Source: Gemmatimonadota bacterium
GTDB taxonomy: Bacteria > 4572-55 > J002
Reading direction: 5' to 3'
Assembly: GCA_003697105.1 (NCBI GenBank)
Contig: RFFQ01000011.1
Coordinates: 1-41,675 of the forward strand
DNA: 41,675 bases
Numbering within the stretch: position 1 is the stretch's first letter; every line of letters starts with the position of its first letter. The translations under genes were made by a program, and so were the position numbers. The notes beneath the pieces are model-generated. The model was given only the letters and a program-made list of their open reading frames with translations. It had not been told where the DNA came from and did not search any database. Below, one piece after another: positions 32,584 to 38,960 of this stretch.

Positions 32584-35500
32584 ATGGATCACGATCCTGC
32601 CAAGCTGAATATTGAACTCTCCCACATCCGGAAAAATTGGATTCCGCTGTTTTCCGTGCGGCGTCCCGTGACGGTGGTCACCTTGCTAGCAAGTTTGCTC
32701 GTCGTGGGCTTTATCGCCTATACCCGCATCCCGCTGGAGATGATGCCGCGCGGCTTATCATTCCCCTATTTGGGGGTCTATGTGCCCTACCCGAACAGTA
32801 CCCCGCAAGAGACCGAAGAACTGGTCACCAAACCGGTGGAAGAGATGATGCGCACCGTAAGTGGGATTGAAGAAATGAGTACCGACACCAGCGATCAGGG
32901 CGTTTGGTGCGGCATGATGTTTCAACAACATGTGGATGTCGATGAAGCCTATGCCCAAATTCGGGATCGCACCGAACGGCTCATGGCAGAACTGCCCGAA
33001 GAGGTAGAACGCATCTATTTACGGAAATTCTCACAGGATGACGATCCGGTCATCTGGTTTGTAACCTCTTACGATGAGAACGCCGTCCCAGACCCATTTT
33101 TCCTATTGGATACGCACGTCCGGCGACGCTTGGAACGGGTAGCCGGTGTCGCCAAAGTGGAGGTGTGGGGCGTGGAACAAAAAGAGATCATGATTGATGT
33201 GGATCAAGATCGGGTGCGGGCGCTAAACGTCAATCTATATCAGGTCATTCAGGCGTTACAGCGCGACAATTTCACGATGACCAGCGGTTTTGTGAATGAT
33301 GGCGGCAAAAAACTGTATGTGCGCTCCATAGGACGCTTGCCGGACATCAGCGAAATTCAGAACATGCCGGTAGGCAACCGTGGAGTACAATTAAAAGATA
33401 TTGCCACCATTACCTATGATATTCCCGGTTACCGTTGGTTTCAACGGGCGGGTCGCCAAAAAGCCGTGCAATTCGGGGTTTACAAGACATCAATGGCAAA
33501 CACCGCCGAAACCTGTGGGGAGGTCGAACGCATCTTGCACGAGGAAATTGAGACCCACCCAAGCCTTGCCCCATTCCAATTCGATATACTGTATAATCAA
33601 GGCGATTATGTCAAAGAATCGATCCAAAATTTGGTTAACACGGCGCTCTGGGGAGGCTTTTTTGCCTTTATTGTGTTATTTATCTTCTTGCGACGGTTTC
33701 GCATGACACTGATTATCAATTTAGCAATCCCGCTTTCCCTCCTGATCACGGTGACAATCCTCTATTTTATGGGCTGGACGCTCAACGCGATTACCATGAT
33801 GGGGCTAATGATTTCGGTTGGATTGGTGGTCGATAATGCGATTGTTATTGTAGAAAACATCTACCGGATGAAAGCCGAAGGGTTAACGGCACAGGATTCT
33901 GCCATTTTGGGAGCGAGTGAAGTCGGGCTGGCAATCACTTTAGCCACCTTGACCACCGTCGTGGTCTTCCTGCCCCTGATGCTCATGGGAGATAACGCCA
34001 TCATGGCGTGGTACATGTTACGGCTCGGATTACCGGTCGTTTTAGCCCTGATCGCCTCATTATGTGTCGCTTTGGTATTTATCCCGTTGGCGGCAACCAA
34101 AGTGACGTCTTCCAAGCCGGTTAAACCGTCACGGGTGATCAACACCATGCTCGGTTGGTATGAAGCCGCCTTGCGCTGGACGTTAACCCACCGGGCAGAT
34201 ACCACGATTATCGTTATCGGGTTGCTCATCAGCATGGGCTGGGCATCCAGCCAGCTGGGCATGACGGACGAAGAAGGGCACATCAACAATTTTAATGTGT
34301 GGGTAGATTTCCCATCAAATAACAGTATCCAACGTACCTATGACATCGTGCGGGCAATTGAAGATACCGTTTATGCCCATGCTGAAGAATATCGCTTAAG
34401 AACGGTCAGTACCAATTTCCGGCGAACCCAAGCCCGCTTTAATGTGTTCCTGCAAGCGCCTCCCAAATATCAGTGGTATGATACCCTCTATCAGGGAGTG
34501 CGCCAGTTACTTGGCATCCCAGTGCCCCGGATAATGACCCGGAACGCGGTGATTGAGGACGTGAAAAAGCGATTACCCGAATTTCCCGGGGTGGAGTACC
34601 GGTTCGGGTGGCAATCTGGCAGCGGGAATAATGCGGCGGTCAATATTACGTTAACCGGAGATGATACGCAGACATTGTTTGAACTCGCCCAGGAGGTCAA
34701 GCGTCGTATCCAGTCCATCCCGGAGGTGGTCAGTGCTGAGATCGATCTGGAAAGCGGCTACGATGAAATTCAGGTTAAATTAAACCGGGAATTATCGCAA
34801 AAATACGGTTTTGACCCCCAAGTGATCGTGGGCACATTGCGCTACGCACTGGCGGGTCTTGATCTACCCGATTATCGCACACCGGATCAGGAAATCCCGA
34901 TGAGCATTGGTTTGCAACCGGAAGATCGTCGCAATCTACACCAACTTAAAAATTTGACGATCAGTTCCATGACCGGCAACCTGATGCCTCTGGATACCTT
35001 CGCGGATTTCCATATCGCCAAAGGCATGGGGTCGATTAAGCGCATCAACGGCAAAACCTCCATTCGGGTAAGTGCCATGACCCAAGAAGCAGACTTGGAA
35101 GCACTAGGAAACAAAATCAAGCACGTGATGAAGGATTTTCAACCCCCGCGCGGTTATGAGTGGCAAATGGGGCAACGTTTCCGGCGGCTGGAGCAAAGTG
35201 GGGAATCTCAGTTATTTGCCATGATATTAGCCATTACGTTTGTCTTTTTGCTCATGGGGACGTTGTTCGAGTCCTTTTTACTGCCAATAGCAGTCATCAT
35301 CTCGATTCCCCTCTCTTTTTTCGGCGCGTATTGGATGTTGTATCTCACCGATACCCCGATGAGCATGATGGTGGGGATTGGGCTCGTCATTTTAGTGGGG
35401 ATTGTCGTCAACAACGCGATTGTGCTGGTCGATATGATCAACCGCTTCCGGTTAGCCGGCTACACCCGTTTTGATGCCATTTTGGAAGCTGGGAAGCATC

Positions 35501-35757
35501 GGTTTCGCCCGATCCTGATGACCGCCTTTACCACCATGTTCGGTTTACTGCCCATGGCACTGGGGAATTCTGCGGTGGTGGGGATGCCGTATGCGCCGAT
35601 GGGTCGCGCCTTGATTGGGGGCTTGTTGACGTCCACGTTTTTAACCCTGACGGTCGTCCCACTTTTTTATGTCTATTTGGATGATTTACGGATGTGGCTG
35701 AAAGCCATGTGGGGTCACAGCCGTTGGTCATCGCCCCGTTATCCGAACGGCAACTAG
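32584..35757 (+). CDS. RND-family efflux transporter permease (AcrB/HAE-like)
   Basis: 1057 residues, normal RND size; GAGGGAA precedes the ATG. Visible: RRPVTVVTLLASLLVVGFIA (TM1), YPNSTPQETEELVTKPVEEM, central GLVVDNAIVIVENIYRMKAE (TM4) and GIVVNNAIVLVDMINRFR (TM10), and RFRPILMTAFTTMFGLLPM near the end. Two periplasmic porter/docking halves lie between TM1-TM2 and TM7-TM8. In AcrB the TM4 motif has two Asp and TM10 a Lys; here they are DN and N, a variant seen in many other RND permeases, so the proton relay differs from AcrB. No membrane-fusion or outer-membrane channel gene is adjacent. The substrate is not predictable. Its last 30 bases overlap the SpoIIE gene on the other strand. Confidence 0.92.
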   Translation: MDHDPAKLNIELSHIRKNWIPLFSVRRPVTVVTLLASLLVVGFIAYTRIPLEMMPRGLSFPYLGVYVPYPNSTPQETEELVTKPVEEMMRTVSGIEEMSTDTSDQGVWCGMMFQQHVDVDEAYAQIRDRTERLMAELPEEVERIYLRKFSQDDDPVIWFVTSYDENAVPDPFFLLDTHVRRRLERVAGVAKVEVWGVEQKEIMIDVDQDRVRALNVNLYQVIQALQRDNFTMTSGFVNDGGKKLYVRSIGRLPDISEIQNMPVGNRGVQLKDIATITYDIPGYRWFQRAGRQKAVQFGVYKTSMANTAETCGEVERILHEEIETHPSLAPFQFDILYNQGDYVKESIQNLVNTALWGGFFAFIVLFIFLRRFRMTLIINLAIPLSLLITVTILYFMGWTLNAITMMGLMISVGLVVDNAIVIVENIYRMKAEGLTAQDSAILGASEVGLAITLATLTTVVVFLPLMLMGDNAIMAWYMLRLGLPVVLALIASLCVALVFIPLAATKVTSSKPVKPSRVINTMLGWYEAALRWTLTHRADTTIIVIGLLISMGWASSQLGMTDEEGHINNFNVWVDFPSNNSIQRTYDIVRAIEDTVYAHAEEYRLRTVSTNFRRTQARFNVFLQAPPKYQWYDTLYQGVRQLLGIPVPRIMTRNAVIEDVKKRLPEFPGVEYRFGWQSGSGNNAAVNITLTGDDTQTLFELAQEVKRRIQSIPEVVSAEIDLESGYDEIQVKLNRELSQKYGFDPQVIVGTLRYALAGLDLPDYRTPDQEIPMSIGLQPEDRRNLHQLKNLTISSMTGNLMPLDTFADFHIAKGMGSIKRINGKTSIRVSAMTQEADLEALGNKIKHVMKDFQPPRGYEWQMGQRFRRLEQSGESQLFAMILAITFVFLLMGTLFESFLLPIAVIISIPLSFFGAYWMLYLTDTPMSMMVGIGLVILVGIVVNNAIVLVDMINRFRLAGYTRFDAILEAGKHRFRPILMTAFTTMFGLLPMALGNSAVVGMPYAPMGRALIGGLLTSTFLTLTVVPLFYVYLDDLRMWLKAMWGHSRWSSPRYPNGN

Positions 35758-36960
35758 AGTTGCATCATCACTGGGTTCGGCCCCATCTACAAAGCGAGCC
35801 ACATCTGCCAGCACCGCCGCTAAGGCATCAATCGTGGGGTATTCCCCCACTTCTTGGATGATACATTCGTACCGTTCAAAACCATACAGGTCTCCTTGCG
35901 GATTTTTCGCCTCAATGATGCCATCACTACAAAAAAAGACCACATCACCCGCCTCCAAGGAGACGGTACGCTGGTCGTATTCAATTTTCGACATACAGCC
36001 AATCGGAATGCGGGTTTGGTTGAGTGGGGCATAACTCACGGATTGGGTTCGTTTGTGGTAGATGAGTGGGGTCGGTTGTCCGGCACTGGTGTAAGTCATG
36101 GTCAATGTGGAGGGGTCAAAAACCGTATAAGAGAGGGCTAAAAACATGGAGGGGTCGGTGTCCTTAATCAACCAGCGGTTGGTGGCATTCATCACTGCCC
36201 CCGGTTGGATATGGTTGTAGGCTTCGGAGCGGACAATGCCTTTCGAGATGGCCATGATAATCGCGGCGGCAATCCCTTTGCCGGAGACATCTCCCACAAT
36301 CAACCCCAACTGTTGCCGTGCGGGATAATCAAACAGTACAAAGTCATAAAAGTCGCCGCCCACTTCCCGTGCCGGATTGGAGACCGCGTCAATTTCGAGT
36401 CCAGAGACTGTCGGGATAACAGATGGTTGCAATCCTAATTGAATCCGGCGGGCAATTCGCAGTTCGCTCAGTTGCTCGCCTAATTTGCGCAATTGGAGGT
36501 ACTGCCGTTGGATACGCTCATTATCTTCCCGCAGGCGCAGGCTGAGCGCACGGCTGATCTGGAGGGCAATTTGGGGATGTTTCATCACGCGGTCATGAAA
36601 ATCATCGCGGCTAATTCGTAGGAAAAGCCCCTTGCCTTCACAAATCCCATCCGCCGAGCGGGGTTGGTCATCAATAAGCGACATTTCACCGGCATAATCG
36701 GGGGCTTGTAAAATATTCAGTACAGTTTCGGCTTTAGCGGAGCGCCGTACAATGCGCAAGCGTCCATGGACGATAACATACATGCAATCGCCCTCAGAGC
36801 CTTCTTCAAATAGAAAATCTCCATCGGAGGCTTCCCATTCAGAGGAAATTTTCGCCAATTCGGCAACTACATCAGAAGAAAGTTCCCGAAAGAGCGAAAG
36901 CCGGGACAATAACGCTATCTTTTCATCTAGCGTCATCTTTTCCGTGTGCCGTATCGCCAC
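35728..36960 (-). CDS. Cyclic-nucleotide-binding domain plus SpoIIE/PP2C serine phosphatase
   Basis: 410 residues from a GTG at 36960 with TAGGAG 7 bases before it. ATG choices further upstream (37005) fall inside the promoter -10 box. Residues about 15-130 are a cNMP-binding domain (FRELSSDVVAELAKIS, GDCMYVIVHGRLRIVRR, phosphate cassette GEMSLIDDQPRSADG keeping Glu and Arg). A short coiled coil (about 138-160, NERIQRQYLQLRKLGEQLSE) leads into a SpoIIE/PP2C-like phosphatase (EVGGDFYDF, IVGDVSGKGIAAAIIMA, FFCSDGIIEAKN, PSDDATLVAVRI) with the expected metal-binding Asp residues. Such proteins dephosphorylate anti-sigma-factor antagonists in partner-switching; no such partner lies nearby. It is divergent from a PilZ gene. 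Confidence 0.9.
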   Translation of the reverse strand: MAIRHTEKMTLDEKIALLSRLSLFRELSSDVVAELAKISSEWEASDGDFLFEEGSEGDCMYVIVHGRLRIVRRSAKAETVLNILQAPDYAGEMSLIDDQPRSADGICEGKGLFLRISRDDFHDRVMKHPQIALQISRALSLRLREDNERIQRQYLQLRKLGEQLSELRIARRIQLGLQPSVIPTVSGLEIDAVSNPAREVGGDFYDFVLFDYPARQQLGLIVGDVSGKGIAAAIIMAISKGIVRSEAYNHIQPGAVMNATNRWLIKDTDPSMFLALSYTVFDPSTLTMTYTSAGQPTPLIYHKRTQSVSYAPLNQTRIPIGCMSKIEYDQRTVSLEAGDVVFFCSDGIIEAKNPQGDLYGFERYECIIQEVGEYPTIDALAAVLADVARFVDGAEPSDDATLVAVRITGR

Positions 36961-36996
36961 AACAGTACTCCTACGAATGAAATGAGGTGCTGTGCT

Positions 36997-37025
36997 ACTA
37001 TACATGAATTTTGTCAAAAATGCAA
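36997..37025 (-). promoter_or_regulatory. Promoter of the cNMP/SpoIIE phosphatase gene
   Basis: On the minus strand TTGCAT (37025-37020) and TATAGT (37002-36997) with a 17-base spacer. It is 36 bases upstream of the chosen GTG and rules out the ATG at 37005 as translation start. Confidence 0.65.
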
Positions 37026-37045
37026 TAGAAGATCGATCAAAAATC

Positions 37046-37074
37046 TTGACATTCCCCACAATCTGATCTAGTCT
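37046..37074 (+). promoter_or_regulatory. Candidate promoter of the PilZ-der unit
   Basis: TTGACA at 37046-37051 and TAGTCT at 37069-37074, 17-base spacer. The -35 is consensus, the -10 weak. It faces away from the phosphatase promoter, with the two -35 boxes only 20 bases apart. Confidence 0.45.
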
Positions 37075-37119
37075 TAACCTCAAATAAACTTCACGATAAT
37101 GTGATTGAAGGATAAACGG

Positions 37120-37509
37120 ATGAAACAGGGATTCCCTAGCGAGGAACTCCGCCGCTATTACCGGCTGGATTCCGAGCATCTTGTCAATTTTGAAACATTT
37201 GTCGGAGAAGATATTATCGAAGGACTGGCAAAAACGGAGAATATTAGCTCCGGTGGAATTTTACTCCGCACGACGATGAAACTTGAAGCGCAACAGGAAC
37301 TCCGGTTACAACTTTCGATTCGGGATGAACTGATTCGGGCGCGTGGATTAGTGGCGCGTTGCTTTCCGGTGCCGGGGACTGAGAATGACATCCCGTTGTA
37401 TGATATTGCCGTCCGGTTTACCGATCTGGATCGACACAGCCGTTCCGTCATTGGGCATCTGATTGCCGGAACCATGGTTGAACAGATCACGGCAGAAGAA
37501 GAGGTGTAA
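37120..37509 (+). CDS. PilZ-domain protein, likely c-di-GMP binding
   Basis: 129 residues from the ATG at 37120 with GAAGGA upstream. The c-di-GMP binding signature is complete: RRYYR (RxxxR) near residue 11, followed by ENISSGGILLRT (NxSxxG) near residue 44. The rest fits a single PilZ barrel (LRLQLSIRDELIRARGLVAR, YDIAVRFTDLDRHSR) with a short C-terminal helix. The expected role is a cyclic-di-GMP receptor acting on a partner protein. Its stop is directly followed by the ATG of der with no gap, so translation is coupled; the link to the GTPase is not explained by known biology. Confidence 0.85.
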   Translation: MKQGFPSEELRRYYRLDSEHLVNFETFVGEDIIEGLAKTENISSGGILLRTTMKLEAQQELRLQLSIRDELIRARGLVARCFPVPGTENDIPLYDIAVRFTDLDRHSRSVIGHLIAGTMVEQITAEEEV

Positions 37510-38847
37510 ATGCCATACATTCCCACGGTAGCCATCATTGGACAACCCAATGTCGGTAAATCAACACTTTTCAACCGCATTGTGGGGAAGCAAATTGCCA
37601 TCACGGACGACATGCCCGGTGTCACACGGGACCGAAATTATGCCCTTTCCGAATGGACCGGGCATCCCTTTATGCTGGTCGATACCGGCGGATTGGTGCC
37701 GGACCCCGAGGGCGCGATCGAACTGGCCATTAAAGAACAAGCCCTGATCGCTTTTGAAGAAGCCGATGTCATCATCTTTTTAGTGGACGGTCGTGCCCCC
37801 ATCAACCGGGAAGTCGAGGACATCAGCCATCTCTTCCACAAAACGGAAAAACCGTTTTTGCTGGTTGCCAACAAAATGGATGGTGAAAAACATGAGTACG
37901 ATATGTACGAGTATGTCAAACTCGGCTTTGGTGAACCCTTCCCCATTTCGGCGGCACATGGACGAAATGTGGGAGACCTATTGGATGAGGTAGTCGCTCG
38001 CTTTCCGGCACAACATACCACCGCTACGGATATAGCGGACAACTCCATCAAACTTGCCGTGGTCGGACGCCCCAATGTTGGTAAGTCTTCCATCGTCAAC
38101 GCCATCTTAGGCTACGACAAAACAATTGTTACCCCCGTTGCCGGCACCACCCGCGACAGTATCGATAGCAAATTCAAACGCAATGGACAAGAATTCACCA
38201 TTATTGATACGGCCGGTATGCGCAAAAAATCGCGTGTGTTACAAGCCTCGGGGGTAGAGTACTTTAGTAATGTCCGTACCATCAAATCCATTCATCAAAG
38301 CGATGTGGTACTCTGCTTATTGAATGCGGAGGAAGGTGTAGTACAGCAAGATCATAAAATTCTCTCCTATGTTCGAGAGAATTACAAGAATTTAATTTTA
38401 GTGGTCAATAAATGGGATTTGGTAGAAAAAGATCACCGTTCGATGAACATCTTCCGCAAAAACATCCGCGAAAAACTCAATTTTGTGGACTATGCGCCCA
38501 TTATTTTCACCTCTGCCCGCACCAAACGGCGTGTGTTTAACGTGATCGATAAAGCGGTGGAGGTCTATCAGGAGTCCCAGCGACGAATCCCCACCGCGGA
38601 GCTAAATAAAGTGGTCGAACAGGCAATCGCCTACCAACCCCCACCATCCGTGGGTCGCAGATTTTGCAAATTTTACTACACCACGCAGGTACGAGTAGCG
38701 CCGCCAACGTTTGTCTTTTTTGTAAGCCGCCCAGATTTGATTCAAGAATCCTACAAGCGATATTTGTACAATCAACTCCGGCGCGCATTTCGTTTTGAAG
38801 GTGTCCCGCTCAAACTTATCTTTCGGGGTAAAACCCCCCCAAAATAG
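37510..38847 (+). CDS. der: Ribosome biogenesis GTPase Der (EngA)
   Basis: 445 residues with two GTPase domains in tandem and a C-terminal KH-like domain. First domain: GQPNVGKST, PGVTRDRNY, VDTGGL and NKMD. Second: GRPNVGKSS, AGTTRDSID, DTAGMR and NKWD. The C-terminal part (SVGRRFCKFYYTTQVRVAPP, TFVFFVSRPDLIQESYKRYL, PLKLIFRGKTPPK) is standard for Der. It acts in 50S ribosomal subunit assembly. It begins at the base after the PilZ stop, with AGAGGTG inside the PilZ 3' end as ribosome site. No clear terminator follows; a small CCGTA-CCTT-TACGG hairpin near 38870 has no T-run. Confidence 0.97.
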   Translation: MPYIPTVAIIGQPNVGKSTLFNRIVGKQIAITDDMPGVTRDRNYALSEWTGHPFMLVDTGGLVPDPEGAIELAIKEQALIAFEEADVIIFLVDGRAPINREVEDISHLFHKTEKPFLLVANKMDGEKHEYDMYEYVKLGFGEPFPISAAHGRNVGDLLDEVVARFPAQHTTATDIADNSIKLAVVGRPNVGKSSIVNAILGYDKTIVTPVAGTTRDSIDSKFKRNGQEFTIIDTAGMRKKSRVLQASGVEYFSNVRTIKSIHQSDVVLCLLNAEEGVVQQDHKILSYVRENYKNLILVVNKWDLVEKDHRSMNIFRKNIREKLNFVDYAPIIFTSARTKRRVFNVIDKAVEVYQESQRRIPTAELNKVVEQAIAYQPPPSVGRRFCKFYYTTQVRVAPPTFVFFVSRPDLIQESYKRYLYNQLRRAFRFEGVPLKLIFRGKTPPK

Positions 38848-38960
38848 GCTTGAATTAATCGGTTATAACCCGTACCTTTACGGTGAAACACCACTTCCTT
38901 TCCCCCACGTTTCCCCACTATCTATTTTTCCTTTTCTTATCCCCAATACGGAGGTCAGAC

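Noticed and set aside
36961-37179. Longer N-terminus for the cNMP/SpoIIE phosphatase
   Set aside because: The upstream frame covers the promoter and would overlap the divergent PilZ gene; the GTG at 36960 has a good ribosome site downstream of the promoter.
37158-38105. Minus-strand open frames opposite PilZ and der
   Set aside because: Shadows of clearly identified genes; composition is Ser/Thr/Met-rich as expected from reversed codons.
38870-38886. CCGTA-CCTT-TACGG hairpin after der as a terminator
   Set aside because: The stem is only five pairs and no T-run follows.
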